Source: Verticillium longisporum | Taxonomy: Eukaryota; Ascomycota; Sordariomycetes; Glomerellales; Plectosphaerellaceae | Length of the DNA: 64,000 nt | NCBI GenBank assembly: GCA_019188255.1 | Contig: JAETXT010000004.1 | Location: 6,262,001-6,326,000, forward strand | Reading direction: 5' to 3' | In this document: in pieces, positions 32,745-47,380 of the stretch | Layout: every line of letters begins with the position of its first letter | Numbering within the stretch: the stretch's first letter is position 1 | Made by a program: the position numbers and the translations under genes | The notes under the pieces: model-generated | What the model was told of the DNA's origin: nothing | The model's input: only the letters and a program-made list of their open reading frames with translations | The model's database searches: none

Positions 32745-35700
32745 TAAATATAGCTCTACTACTAAAATTAGCTATAGTAACTATATACCTATCCTCGTCT
32801 TATATACCTTTAAGTTACTCGATAGAATAGTGAAGTAGGCGAGTCGCTAAATGGCTATTAGTAGCCCTTAGCAGCCTAAGGTAGCTAGTATTAATTTTTT
32901 TTATATTATAAGTTAGGATATTAAAATAGGGCTAGTAATGCTCTTATCTAATTAGGGCAATAAAGTAATTATTTAAGAAAATAATAGGTCTATAAATATA
33001 TAGTATTAGATTAATAATCTATATCCCTTAGGGGTCTTTATAATAAGTCTAATTAATATCCGTTTCCCTAATTAGCTACTCCTTATTACCTTATCGCTAA
33101 GCTATACCTTTCTACCCTACCCGGTTTCAATTATCCTTAAAGGAGTCCTTATCTCTAGAGATTAGGACCTCCTTTCTTTAAGAAGATAGGTAGGTTCTCC
33201 TAATTAGAATTAAGCGAGTCCCTAAAGCTATAAATAAAGGAAAGAAGGTAGCTATAGTATATATAAATATCCTAGAATTAGCTCTTAATTCCCTAAGTCC
33301 GACCGTCCTAGGCGCCTCCGAAGACCTAGCTTCTATAGAGGCTCTTTAATATTAAGCTAAGCCCGAGCTACCTTAGTAATAGCCCTCTATTATACCTAGT
33401 CCTATTCTAAACTAGTACGATATCGAGGCTATCCTTCCTAGCCTAGCTATTACGATAGTAAATAGGCTATAGTCCCTATAATAGTAGTATTTATAATAGC
33501 TATAATATAAAGATCTATATATTAATTTACTTAGTTATTCCTCCCTTAAATATATTAATAGGGGATATCCTAATTAAGAGATTAATTTTAATTTCTATAA
33601 AGTCGAAGATAATATATAGGTTTAGACTTAGGTTACCCTAATTAGATTTAATAAGGGTACTTAGAGCGCTTAGAGTCTTCTCTTTTAATAGGATAAATAG
33701 AATTAATCTATAGCTCGAACTTAGACGTTTTATAGAGGGCTTTATAATTACGATATTTCCCGTAAATATAATAATCTAAGTTCTCTTATATAGTTTAATT
33801 AATATAGCTAGATTAAGCGAATTATAAAAATTAATTTATAATTATAGCGTCCTATTAAGTATACTAGTAGTATTATCGGCCTTAGAATCCCTAAATCCTA
33901 CCGATTCTAAGGAGCTTTTAACTTCTTATAAAGGACTAAGCTACTTCTATTATATATCTTAGATTAATATCTTCTTAAAGAGGATAATAGCTTTATTTAT
34001 CTCTTCGAATTCCTCCTATTTAGGATTAATAGATATATTTACTCTATAAATTCTCTAGAAGGTAGCCTTATCGTCTATAATATCGCCTACTATTAGTTTA
34101 GGCCCTAAATAATATATAAGCGAATTAACTTAGCTTAGACTAAATTACTTATCTATCTAAGTCTTCTAATAATAATAAAGGTAATTATTATAATTAGCTT
34201 TACTATATATATTATTATTTATATATATAATTAATATCCCTATATCGAATAGCCCTTTAAAGAAGACTAAGCGAGCTAAATCGAGTATATAGAGTCTATA
34301 AGAGTATATATCCTATTATTAAAGGGATTAAAGGATATTAAACTATAAAAGTAAAGCCTTAATTAGGGTATCCGAAATATTATTAAACCTATAAAACTCC
34401 TCTAAATAGGTTATAGCTTAAATAATTTCCTTCTTAGCTATACCCCTAAAGTAACTATTAATAATAAAGGATTACTATATCTATTAATTAATAATTAGGA
34501 GAATTTAATAGTTTTCGCTAATATTAATAAAGGTTATTATAAAGCGGGCTTCCTAGAATATATTTATTATTTCTTAGCTTATTAGAATATTATTATTATA
34601 GCCCCTTATCTATAGAATATTAGAATTAGGGACTTAATATAGTAATTACTTTAATTAGAGCTTTATAACTACTTTAAGATTAATAGCTATCTCTTAAATA
34701 GAGAGCTATATATTCTTTTCTATATTATTATATATTAAAATTAAATAAGATTTATCTTCCTAATTAGCTATATCCCTATTTTAGTTATTAGGAAGGAGGT
34801 ATTCGCTAACTTTTATTAATACGATTCCTCTAAGATATAGATTAAAGGTAGAAATAGTAAGCTTCCTTAAGAGATTAATCTAATTAGGGAATAAAGAGGC
34901 GTAAAGTACTCTATATAGGTTATAAGATTTATAAAGGAGTAATCGAATAGTACTATTATTAGGCCTTATTTAGTAAGATAGCTAGACTCCTAAAATATAT
35001 TTTTAGCCTATTCTTACTTTCTATTACTTCTATTTATCTAATATTAAGTATTTTTATAAAATCTAATTAATATATTAATTAAATTAATTCCCTTTAAGGG
35101 AATTAATATATACCCCTTTAAATATAATATTAAAGTAATTAAATATATTATAATTAATTTAGAATTATTTATTTTCTAGATAGGATATAAATTTATTCGA
35201 AGGAGCTATTATTATTAAGATAAATATAAGCTTTAGCTAATTAAGAGAAATAGGGAAGAGCGCTTCCTAATTAGTTTATAATATAAGAGTTCTAAATAAA
35301 TTAAAAGGGTTAGTCTTCGTAGCTATTAGAATAATAGGGCGACTCTTATAAATATTATCCTTATATAATATATAATTACTTTTAGATATTTTAATAAATA
35401 ATTAAAGGAATTATATTAAAAGTAAATAAAAAGGAAAAATATAGAATAGATTATAAATAAAAAGAAGAAAATAGAAGGAAGAGAGAAATTATAATAATGA
35501 AAGAGAATAAAAAGGTAGTATTTAAAGAATAGAATAATAAATTATATTATTACTTTAATTAGGTTATTTATAAATAGGAAGAATATTTAAGAAATAAATA
35601 GAGGAGGTTTATAGGTTTAGTATTTATATATAAGAGAAAGAGAGGATTCCTTAATTAAAGTAAAGGTTCCTTTTCCTTCTTATAATAATAGATCGTAAAG

Positions 35701-38399
35701 TTAATTATTCTATTAAGAGGTTTATTAATTCTAAGTAATTTAATAATAAATTATTATCCTAGCTAAGAAAGAAGGAAGGGGTTAGTAAATCTATTAAGAG
35801 GTTATTAAATCGGGTAATTAAATTAAATAGTATTACCTTAATTATTATTCCTTTCTTATTTTACTTTTAAAAGTAATAAGAGCTATTATATTTTCTATAT
35901 TCTTCCTTTTTCTTATTTAAAATATAATTATTAATAATATTATTATAAATTCTTCTAATTAAAAGTTATAATTCCTTTTAAATTAAACTCTTAAGCTTTA
36001 TATTATTAAAGACGATTATTTTAATAATTACCTTTAATTATATAAGCTTAATAGCTAGCTCGAGAAGAAGAAGTCTAAGTATATAATAGATATTAACGAT
36101 TTCTATATTCTTATAAATTCTATTCCCCTAATTAGAAGCTATTCTATATATTAATTAATACTTTTTTAATTATTAATTTATTTTATATAATAGGCCTTTA
36201 TAGATAGTAAAGATAAAGATAGCGATCCTCTTCCTTAATACCTCGAACTTATCTTTAAATTAATCGTCCTTAATATTAACTCCTAATCCGATATTATTAA
36301 ATAGTTCTAGAGAATAATAAAGTAAATAAACTAGAATTCTAATAATATCTCTTTATTTCTTAATACCTATAAAAGTCGGAAGCTATCTATATTTAATAGT
36401 TTCCTTAATTAAATATTCTATTATTATATCTTTATCGTTTCTAAGCTAAGTAGGCCTTTTAAATTATTCTTTATTAAAATTATTTATTATCGCTTAGTTC
36501 TATTCTTATTAATTATATAAGGTTTTAGAAGTATTAATTATAATCCTTATAAGGGCTATAAAGAGAATTAATAGTCGACCTTTTTAGCTTCTAATTAAAT
36601 TAATATTATATATCCTTATTTCTAATATATCTCCTTTCCTAATTATATTAATTATATTAATTATACTTATAAAGAATATAAATATAGCTTCTAGGACGGC
36701 CTTTCCGACTTTATTTAGATACTTTAGAAGGGGTATATATATCCTAAGTCTAAGGTTATCTTCTATAACCCGATTAAAGCCCTTAATTAAAGTCCTCTTC
36801 TTTACTAGGACGAGTATAATAACCTTCTCGATCTTACTTATAGTCCTTAGAGCTTAACCTTTTACTATTATCCTATTTCTAAACTATTAAAGCTTATAAG
36901 GATATAGTAGCTTAATCGAGACCTTATATTAGCGCTTAACTTTAGGTCTTACGTTTTTATAAATAACTAACTTATTATAAACGAGATTAAGGAGAATACG
37001 CTTAATAATTAAGCTAAGATTTTAAAGAGGATAAAATAAGTATTCTTAGTTCTAAGGAGGCTAATATAATTAGGGTAATAGTAAAGCTTATAGAATTATT
37101 AAATATAAAGTAAATACCTTATATTAATATATTTATATTTATAAATAATACTTTATATATTAATTAGCGTATTTATAGTATAATTACTTAATTATAATCC
37201 GAATTAACTATTTAAATATTAAATAACCTAATTAGGTTAATCTATATATCCCTATTAAAGTATATCGTTAATATTTATCCTAATTCTATCTATCCCTAAT
37301 ACTTAATCGGGAGTCCTATACTTAAATAAATATCTAATTAGGATAATTTACGTAAAGGGAAATAAGGGGGTATATCGTAATTAGGGGAATAATATAATAA
37401 GTATTATAAATATAATAGGAATTTTAGCTAGGGAATAAAGAAATAAAATATCGATATAATATATACTTAATATCTTAGGATTACTATATTCTAAATATAT
37501 TATATTATTTATAGGCTAAAAGAAAAAAGGAAGGAGCGGAAAAGATAGGATAAAAGTAGGAAAGTTTAAAGAAAGAGCTAAAATATCTTAAATATTTAAT
37601 AATATTATAGGGAATATAATTAAATTATTAATAAAAGAGAAAGAATATAAATTATATTAGGATATAATATCCTATTAATATAAAAGTTCCTTTAATTATA
37701 TTATATTAATATAATCTATAAATATCCTAAATTATTCCTAATTAATATCGTTTACTTCGAAATATATACTTTTATTAAATAGGCCCTAGATTTATACTTC
37801 TAAGTAAATATATTATTTATATTACTATAATTTAATAGTAAATATTTAGGTCTATTCTATAATAAGTTCTTAGAGCTATCTAGATCGCTAAAGAAGGTTA
37901 TTTAAAAGTATAAAGGAGCTTTCGGGATTAATCGTTTCGTCGATATCCTAGTTTTCGCTAATCGAATTAGAATATACTAGATAGGTATTAACCTAATTAA
38001 AGGAATAAAGTCGTTCTAGTACTTCGTCCTATAATATAATAGCCTTAAATATTCTCGTAAGCTCCTTTTTAAAGTCTTTTACTAATAAGTCTTTATTTTC
38101 TAGCTCCTATTAGTCGTTTAGGTCTAGGATAAACTTTTTAAGCTATTAGCTTATATAAATAACCCTTTAAATAAATTCCCTTCCTATTATTTCTAGCCTA
38201 AATAAGAGATTCCTAGGTATAGCTAAGGTAATTCTAAATAGGCCTTATTAATAGAGGTTAAGCTTTATATTTCTCGATATATTTATTATTTATTTAATAT
38301 TATAAATAAGGACTATATCCTTAATTTAGAGCTTCTAAGTATAGAGTCGAATAGTATTTTAGCGATTTAACCCCTTAATCCTAGTACGCCGTTAATAGT
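32745..38399. repeat. RIP-mutated AT-rich DNA, element identity not recoverable by eye
   Basis: CA and TG dinucleotides are almost absent while TA is in great excess. There is no open frame of useful length. It is presumably degenerate transposon sequence, including the distal end of the minus-strand Gypsy element. A purine-rich stretch (about 35,430-35,650) is followed by pyrimidine-rich DNA (about 35,830-35,930). I could not find paired LTRs here. Confidence 0.75.
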
Positions 38400-39195
38400 T
38401 AAGTATTCGAATCGCTTTAGTCCTATTAAGTTTAAGCTAGGAAAAGGCCCTTAAGCGTATTTAGACCTCCTAATTAAGCGAATAGACTAAGTCCTAGTCT
38501 AATATCCGCTATATTAGTAAAATAGTCTTAATTAGTATAATAGCTTTATAGCTATAGAGGAGGAAGAAGGGTATATAGCTTATAGAAGCCTTAATAATTA
38601 TTCTATTTATAAATAGAATAATTATTAATAGAAAGTTAACTCTTTCGCTTCTTATTATTATTTAAATAGCTAGGGTATATATAATAAGCTAATAACCTTT
38701 TTCGATAAGGCTATTAGCCCTTAGGTTATATAACGATATAAGCTTTTACTTTATTCTATATTAATTATTAAGTTTAATAACCGATCCCTTATTTTCTAGT
38801 CCCCTATTAACGACGAGGGCGTAATATAAGCTATATTTATAGATAACGTCTTCCTAAATAAATTTCGTAATAGCCTTTAATATATTTACTCTAATTAAGT
38901 AGGCCTTAACGTAACTAGTAAATCTATATTTAGCTTCTATTAAATAGTAATTATAAAGGTATTAAATATTAAAATAGATATAAGTAAAGGGGAGGGAGTC
39001 TATAGTTAGCTTAGTAAACGTTAGAAAGTTACCTTTCTATAGCCCTCTTACTATTTAATATATAGGATAAGCTTTAATTATTATCTTAACCTATTAGTAT
39101 ATATTATTTTATTAGAAGTTAAATAAAACCTATTAATAGGTTACTTCGTATCCCTAATACTTTAACTCTTTATATACTATTATAATTAGAATAAC
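38400..39195 (-). mobile_element. RIP-degraded Gypsy element, integrase part (host of the nested insertions)
   Basis: In reverse complement the stop-riddled frame still reads as an integrase core: EAKYRFTSYVKAY, then EDVIYKYSLYYALVV, then NRGLEN, then the AYIVI segment. The expected catalytic Asp before RG is Asn (AAT at 38806-38808), as RIP of GAT would give. The left limit is arbitrary. It ends at the insertion point of the Copia element, and bases 39191-39195 are that element's target duplication. Confidence 0.65.
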
Positions 39196-39484
39196 TATTA
39201 AACTAATATTAGAGGATTACTTAGGTCGGTAATTACTATATAGGATTTACTAATATAGTAATTACCGGGGCTAGGATTTATAGCTCTTAGGAGTACGTAA
39301 TTCATAGCTTATATAATCGGTAAATTAGATAGGTATATCTAATTTATATAAATAGTAGTAATTTAAAGAGATAGAATTATTAATAATTATAACCTTTATA
39401 TTACCTACTCTACCGATTTAGAGCTCTTAAGTATAGCTAAAGTAATAAATTAAAGTTTATATAAATAGTAAAGCCCTCTTAATA
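39196..39484 (+). repeat. Left LTR of the Copia element (289 bp)
   Basis: It begins tattaaactaat and ends ctcttaata, TA...TA in place of TG...CA as expected after RIP. It pairs with 46449-46737 at identical length, and the differences I compared are C/T or G/A transitions. Confidence 0.88.
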
Positions 39485-42400
39485 CTAATTAATATTATAT
39501 TTAACGTAATATAGAATAGCTAGAGCTAGAGAAGTTAAGATCGATCCTATAGATAGTAAATTCGCTATATATAAGCTTATTAATTATATTTTATAAGTAA
39601 TCGTAAGAGTATCGTTTACTTTAAGTACTTTAGGACTCTTATAAGAGCTTAGTAATAGGGAAATCCCCTATTATATAATCTATAGGAGTACTATCTACTT
39701 CGAGTACCTTAGGACTCCTATATTTAAGATTACTACCTAGGCTATATTATTAGCTATTAAACCCGATAAACGAAGCTGCCTCTAGAATAGTTAATTAGCT
39801 ATAATAGAGCTTTAATAAAATTAGCGATAATAAGCTCCTCGGATTATAATAATAGCTCTATAATAGAGCTAGAGAGCGCTAAAAAGATATAATAGGAGTT
39901 TAATAGTATTCTAGAAGAATTTAATATATTATACTTAACGTAGAAGGTTAAGAAGGGTCTTAATATTAACTTTATCGTTAATAGAATAGAATTACGGTTC
40001 CCTAGATTACTAGATTCGGTATCTATAGATCTTAAGAGCGCTTAGATCCTTAAAATAATAAATATATATAGGATTATAAAGGGGGTTTACCTCCTAGAAG
40101 TATTTATTAAAGACTTCTAGGGCTAGATTAAAGAGGACTTTAACTCCTATAATATAACGATTATTCGAGTATTAAAGGTATATTTAATAGAGTATACGAT
40201 CCTTCTTCTAGGAATAATAAATATTAAGATATCGAAGAGATTAATCTTAATACTTTTATAGGAAGAGATACTTAATACGATAAAGTCGATTATTATTAAT
40301 TAAGATTTAATATTCTAAAGAGTAGAGGAATAGCGAGATTAGTAGGACGATAAATAGTAATCTATAAGGAATACTTAGCTATCCTAAATCCGAAAACTAT
40401 AAATAGGGAGGATAGATCCCTAATAGCCCCTAGTTCTAAGATTATCTAATTAATAGAATAAATAATCTAATTAATAAGAGATTATACTTTAATTATAAAG
40501 AAATAAGATTGTACCTTTAAATATTATTTAGAACTTACTAATTTAGTATTATATTCTATTATTATATAAAATAATAAATTTATTAATCGATAAAGCTATA
40601 ATTAAGTAATTTATATTACTCTAGAATAAGGAGAGTAATTACTCTAAGGAGATATATAATATCCTTAATAATAAAATATATATCTTTATAAATATTTACG
40701 AACTATTATAAATCCGCGATATATAGCTCTATATACTCTTCCCGAATATACTTTTAGGGCGTATATAAACTTTCTTCCTAGAGTATATAAACTAGAGTAT
40801 AGGACTCCGTTAAATATATTTAATAATTAAATAATAATTCGATTCGGAGATTAATAGAATATAATATTATATAGATTAGAGCTCGATAACGTTCTACTTT
40901 ATAGTAATAGAAGTTAATAATATAGGAAAGCTATAAATAGAAGTTCTCTAGATCCTTCTAAATAGGCTTTAATAGTATTAGAGAATACTTAATTATATAT
41001 TTAAGGAAGAGATTTATTTCTATATAAATATTCTAAGGGCGGTTTAAGGCGTCTTAGAGCTAAAGATTATATTAATAAAGCTAGAGCGATTTTTTAATAT
41101 ATTATCTATATAGTTTAAGAGTAAGTTATATTAAAAGTAGAGGAGAATATTAGAATGCTTAGGTACTTCTATATTAATAGATATTATAAAAGCGGATATC
41201 GCTAAGCTAATAGAAAGGGAGATTATAGAGAATAGTTAATATATAGAACTAATAATCGTTAATTATCTAGAATTCGTAAATACTAGATATATTCTAAATT
41301 AGATTATAGATTAATAAAATATTCTCCTAAAGAATAATAATATTCGAAAGAGTAATAGAAACGTATATAGGAAGTATATAGGGATTAATAGAAAGGATAC
41401 TATTAGTTTTTAATAATAATAGAACCTATTAAGAGCTCGGAATTAGATAATCCTACTTCTAATAAGCTAAGAGTAGACGATACTTTTAAGTCTAATCCTA
41501 AGAGCGAATTAATAAATATTTATATTATATATTTCCTAGTAAATAAGTTATTCTAATATAGAATTAGGGGGAATAGTTTAAAGGCTAAAATAATAGCTTT
41601 AATAGAATAGCTCTTTACTTAATATTAGATTAATAGTACTTTTATATAATATAGTATTATCCTTAATATAAACGTAGTATTAGTTTCTATAATAGGAGCT
41701 TTATAAATAAAGGCCTTAATAGCTTTAATATTAAGCTTAATAATTAATAAATAGGGAATAGGGGCTAGAGTAAAATTCGGAATAGGAAATCCTATTTCTA
41801 TAATAAAGGAGATTATTATTTTAATATTAATTAAGAGAATTACGTTCTATATCGTCCTAATAGATACCCTATTCTTACTTTATATTAAAGATATAGACGA
41901 TCTCGGAGTCTATTTAGATAATATATATAACGAGCTAGTAAAGTATATTAAGGAGATCTAGGAGCGTATACCTATTTTTCGTAAATAGGGCTATTTATAG
42001 TTCTTCTTAAATACGAAGACCTATATTAGCTTTAGGATTATATATATAATAGGGATAGAGAGTAATAGAATAGTATTTCTAATAGAAATAGAGCTCTAAT
42101 ATATTTATAAGTAGTTCGGTTACCTATCTATAGAGAAGCTATAAAACCTATTCTAGAGAGTAGACTAGGAAGTAAATCGGGATGCTCTAGAGCTAATAAA
42201 CCGCTTCTATTATTATTATTAGATTAAAGGGAAATCTCTATAATACTTTAAATTTACTTTAAAATTAAATATTAATTTTAATTATAAGATTTTAATCGAT
42301 ATTATATATTTAGATAGAAAGCCTATTCTTTATATAATCGATATAAATATAGGATTCTAATCTATAACTTTCATTCTTAATTTTATAATTTATATAATAT

Positions 42401-45400
42401 AGGAAGCTCTTAAGAGGTATTAATTAGATATATACTTTAGGCCTCTAGATATTATAATTATTAATACTAGAACGAACTTTACTTCTATAGAATTTAAAAT
42501 AGAGGTACGCCTCCTAGGTATAACCTATTATTAAATCCCTATAGAGGCCTATTAATTAATCGGTAAGGTTAAGAGCTATTATAAGCTAATATATAGAGCA
42601 TATAAGATCTTAAAGGTAGAGTCTTATAATATAAGCCTAGAATCGCTACTTTAAGGAGCTATAAAGGTAATAAACGATACTACAAGGCCTAATAGATTAA
42701 TACTTATATTATTTATATTTAGGGCGATACCTAGGATTACTATTAACTTAGCGCTTATTATAACCTAAATATAGTATACTAAAGTAATTAATAAGGCGAT
42801 AGCGGAGCTTTAGCGAATAATCGCTAAGCGGAAGGTTAATAATACTCTTAATACTTATAATAGACTAGATACTAAATAGTTACTATTAAGATCGCTAGAG
42901 CTAAGAAGCGACGTTCTTATATTCCGAGAATAGGAGAAATAGACCGATCCCTATAAAATTATATCGGTTTCTAATATAATAATTATAATCGAAATAGTTA
43001 ATAGCCTATTAGAGTTTAGAGGAATATATATTAAGCTATATAATAGATCGTTAGATTAATAAGCTAGGGAGATAATAGTAATTTAAATTCTAGAGACCTT
43101 AGAACTATTTAAATATTTAGAGCTAATTCTACTATAATAATATAAGAGACCTAGGAAGTTAATAAATGCTATAAATCTATTATAAACGGCTTTTACGGAT
43201 TATAAGAATAGTACGACTAGGACTTTATAGATCGAGCGCTAATTTATTATTAAAAGGGAATAGTAGGGGTACGATTTAGCTATTTAATTATATAATAAAA
43301 GTAGAATAATAACCCTTAGGAAGCTATTTAAATAGTCCGATTAGGAGGAAATCGACTTACTCCTAATAGCTAGAATAATCGTATTAATTAAGAGATCCGT
43401 ATTTCCTAATATTAAGATCTTTAAATACCGGTTTATAAGAGAGGTAAAAGGCCTCCCTTAAGCCCTATATAAGAAGTTAAGATTAATAGTTTAGGGATAT
43501 AGTAACTAGGAGAAGATAACCCTATTAATATAATCGCCTACGATTATACGCTATAGTTAACGATTAATCCTAGTAATTACCCTGATATTATAGTAATATA
43601 GCTATTAATTAATACTCCGTAATATTAATTAAGCCTATACTTAGAGTACTATAGATCTATTATATAACGTTCTCTTATATATTCCTAAGGAGCTATAATA
43701 TAGATACCCTAATAGAATCGTCTTCTATATTATAAAGCCGCTCTATAGTATTATAGAATTAGGTCTCTATTAGTTTATAACCTATTAATACTATTATAGA
43801 GAGCGCTTAAACGCTATTCTAACGGGCTACGATCTATATTTACTTCTAATTAGAGCTAGAAAGAGCTTTAAACTAATCGGAATATAGATTAATAATACCT
43901 TTAACCTCGGAGAGCCTATATTTATATAAAAGGAATAAATAAAGCTCGAAAGCGCTAACTTCTAAGTAAAGCCTATTTCTATCCTTAATATAGGATCTAA
44001 TAGTATCTTTAATAGCTATATTATTAAAGTTAGAATTAAAGATCTTACGATTTAATAAAAAAGCTAAAATAATCGCCTAGAGCTAGTAACCCTAGGGATA
44101 GCGAGCTTAGAATAGGAATATATCGCCTAGAGAGCTCGTAGTACTTATATTACTTTAACCTATTAACTAGAAATAGCTTTTAATTTCTCTATTATAGCCT
44201 AAGCTAAGAACCTATAAGAGGACGACTTTAAACGGCTTAATAAACGTATATAATAGTAGATTGCTAATATAGGCTATAGCCTAAATTATATACGCCTAGA
44301 TCTCTTAATAGCCTAACTTTATATATTTATTAATAGCTCCTTCGCTAATAATAAGGACCTAAATTTATAGATTAGATTTATTATCCTCCTTAATAATAAA
44401 CGTTCCTATAATTAAGAGAATGCCTTTATAGTATATAGTAATATCCTCTATTAGTAATCTATTAAAGTATAAATAGGTTATATATTTAGTTCTAGTTAGC
44501 GAGATCTATAGGATAATTAGTAGCTTCGATATAGCTTATATCCTTAAATAGATACTCTAAGAGATCTATAAATGCTTAGAACTACTACTCTTATAGATAA
44601 TTATCTATATTAATAGCTATTCGCTCTACTAATATTTAGTTTAATTAAATATAATAATAGAGAAACGCTTAATAATAGATCTTATAGTATTATAATAAAG
44701 CTATAAAGAATATAAAGTTAACGAAATTCATTAGATCGCTAGAAGCGATAACCCTATAGATTTAATAATTAAGAAAGCGCTAAACTAAGTACTAGAAGTA
44801 TTAATAAGCTTTAATAAAGTTATAATTAGGATTAAAGGATAAATTAAATATTAAGAAAAGAATAATTAAGGGGTAAAGGTAATTAATATTAATAAAAATA
44901 TAGTAAAGCCTAAAAATGAGTACCCTAGAAGTAAAAACGACGACCCCGTAATTAGTAAAATAGTAAAGTAATTATTCTATAAAGCGGACTAGGCCTTAGA
45001 ATCCGAAGAATCTAAGTTTAATTACTCTAGCGAGTCCTATTAAAAGTAATTAAAGAGCTATAGCTATAGCCCGCTTAGCCGCCTTATAGTCGGTATTATA
45101 AAGATTATCGAGGTCCTTATTAAGGTCGTTACCCCCCTTCGCCTCCTCCTCCTTAGCGATTATTAATATACCCTTTATAATAGTATATTACTTCTCTATA
45201 TCCTATATCCCCTATTAGCTAATTATATAATTAGATAATTAGGGAAATAATAGAGAAGAGAGCTTATTAGCTTATTATTCTTATCCTAGGCGGCTAAAAA
45301 CTTTATAATAGGCTTAAACGCTCTAATTAAATTATAGATAATAATTATTAGAGCTATAGATATTAGAAAATAGAGATTATAGAAGCTTATATTAATTTAT

Positions 45401-46448
45401 AAGAGTATTTAGAAGTATATTTATAATAATAGGAACCCTTAAGCTCTAAATCGTAATATACGCTATTAATACTAGTTTTAGTTTACTTACCGATAAGATA
45501 AGACTTTAAATACCTTAAATAGGGGACCTTATAAATATTACTATATACGTATACTATATCCTAGATTAGTAGCTCCTATAATTAATATTAACTAGGTTCT
45601 TACGCTTCGCTACTCTCTTAGCGGGAGGGGTAATAGGTATAGGGGCTTTATACTTAGGTAGTATTATCGAGGCTAGGATAAGAGAAAAAGAGAGAGAGAG
45701 AGAGTAGTAAAAATAGGGATTTAATAATTATCGGAGCTCTAAAATAGTAGATTAAGCTAGCTAATTTTAAAAATAAAGAATTATTATAGGGAAGAGGGAA
45801 GGTAAAAGGAATAGAATTACTATAATTTACTAATTAAATATATAGATTTATAGAGTATAGTATTTATTAAACTAGCTTAATAGGATCTATTAATCCTATT
45901 TAAATAATTTAATTCTATTATTCCTATTAAAAGTAATTTAATTCTATTATTCCTATCGAGAAAGCTAATAAAAGGGGTAATAATAATTATTCTTCTACCC
46001 TCTATTAATATATTAGCGATTTAGAGACTTTAAGAGCCTATATCTAGCTATTATAAGAGCGCTATTTAATTAGCTATTATACTATTTAATTACTATTTAT
46101 TTCCTTTATTAAAGGGTTTAAAAGCCTATTCCTATTATTTAATTATAATTTAATTCGTTTCCTTAGAGAGCTATTTAGCGGCTAGTTAATTAATCCGTAG
46201 TACTAGGGATTAGGGATTTAGCGTTTATAGGAATAATAGTATTAAGCTATATTTTTCCTTATTCTATCTATTATTCTCCTATTATTACTTATTTACTTAT
46301 TTATTTATTTATTTTATAGATTAGGATAGTAGATCTAATATACTAGAGACTAAAGGATTATAAGCGTATTAGAGTAGCTATTAATATAAATAATAGAGCC
46401 TAATATTAGTCCTTTAAGTAATCCTATCTATAAAGAAAAGATAGCTAG

Positions 46449-46737
46449 TATTAAACTAATATTAGGGGATTACCTAGGTCGGTAATTACTATATAGGATT
46501 TACCGATTTAGTAATTACTAGGGCTAGGATTTATAGCTCTTAGGAGTATATAATTTATAGCTTATATAATCGGTGAATTAGATAGGTATATCTAATTTAC
46601 GTAGGTAGTAGTAATTTAGAGAGATAGAATTATTAATAATTATAACCCTTATATTACTTACCCTACCGATTTAGAGCTCTTAAGTATAGCTAAAGTAATA
46701 AATTAGGGTTTATATAAATAGTAAAGCCCTCTTAATA
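46449..46737 (+). repeat. Right LTR of the Copia element (289 bp)
   Basis: This is the partner of the LTR at 39196-39484. It keeps G and C at some sites where the left copy has A and T (attagGggattacC against attagAggattacT), so the two copies were mutated independently. Confidence 0.88.
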
Positions 46738-46742
46738 ATAAC

Positions 46743-46906
46743 TTATATATTAGAATCGTCGATAATTCTCTATAAATAAGATTATACTTTATTAGAGTAG
46801 GTCTAAAGGAAACTATCTTTAAGGAAAACTTTTATTACTATTCTCCTAATTACTTCTTATTACCTCTTAGTAAACTCGCTAGGGAATACTCCTATCGCTA
46901 AGAAGC
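46743..46906 (-). mobile_element. Remnant of the host Gypsy element between the two insertions
   Basis: These 164 bp lie between the Copia target duplication and the left LTR of the plus-strand Gypsy element. The last five bases (gaagc, 46902-46906) are the target duplication of the latter. By position they join the RNase H part (from 55,709) to the integrase part (to 39,190) of the minus-strand host element. Confidence 0.6.
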
Positions 46907-47380
46907 TATAATAACTAAGGAAGCAGGGTGGCCGCGAGTTAACGACCCCGCGATCGGGAGATACGATAAGATAAGAAGCGGACCTACTAGGCAGAATATA
47001 TAATAGCTTACCTAGATATAATAGTAAGCCATTAGCTTACTAGGGATATAATAGTAAGCTAGGGGCTAGCTTATAAGATAATATACCGTAATCCTAATAT
47101 TATAGATTACTAACGACTAATAAATAAGCTATCTAATATAAGCTTACTACCTAATAATAAGGATAGGATAAATAGGTAAATAAGGACGGGCATTCTATAT
47201 TTATAGATATATTCTTTCTTATAATAGTAATTAATCTAAGTCTTACTTTATATTCATTATAACGAGTACGTAACGCCTTACGATACTATATCGTCTTAGA
47301 GTTATAACCTAAGCTTCTATTAATAGTAACCCTAACCCTCTAATAGTATTCCCCTCTTCGGAAGCTATTAGGTTATAATA
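46907..47380 (+). repeat. Left LTR of the plus-strand Gypsy element (474 bp)
   Basis: It starts tataataactaagg (TG turned to TA) and ends ggttataata. It keeps a GC-rich patch (gggtggccgcgag) that is mutated in the right copy. It contains a telomere-like ccctaaccctc word that is part of the LTR in both copies. Confidence 0.92.

Larger units (their letters stand above)
39196..46737 (+). mobile_element. RIP-degraded Ty1/Copia LTR retrotransposon
   Basis: It is bounded by two 289-bp LTRs and flanked by the perfect 5-bp target duplication ataac (39191-39195 and 46738-46742). Total length is 7,542 bp. Traces of the Copia polymerase are readable on the plus strand: AYTxSTIDLL followed by VLLYIPKE near 43,635-43,690, the YDLYLLL block at 43,828-43,848 (DPCL position), and IxINNTFNLGE, where the two catalytic Asp codons at 43891-43896 are both AAT. 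Stops occur throughout, so it is dead. A (GA)n tract lies near 45,684. Confidence 0.85.

Noticed and set aside
35380..36020. Possible long hairpin between a purine-rich and a pyrimidine-rich stretch
   Set aside because: On comparison only short AT-rich words pair. The resemblance is explained by composition.
47329..47341. Telomere-like ccctaaccctc word
   Set aside because: It occurs at the same place in both Gypsy LTRs (also near 55,654-55,664) and is only about 1.5 repeat units, so it is LTR sequence and not a telomere remnant.
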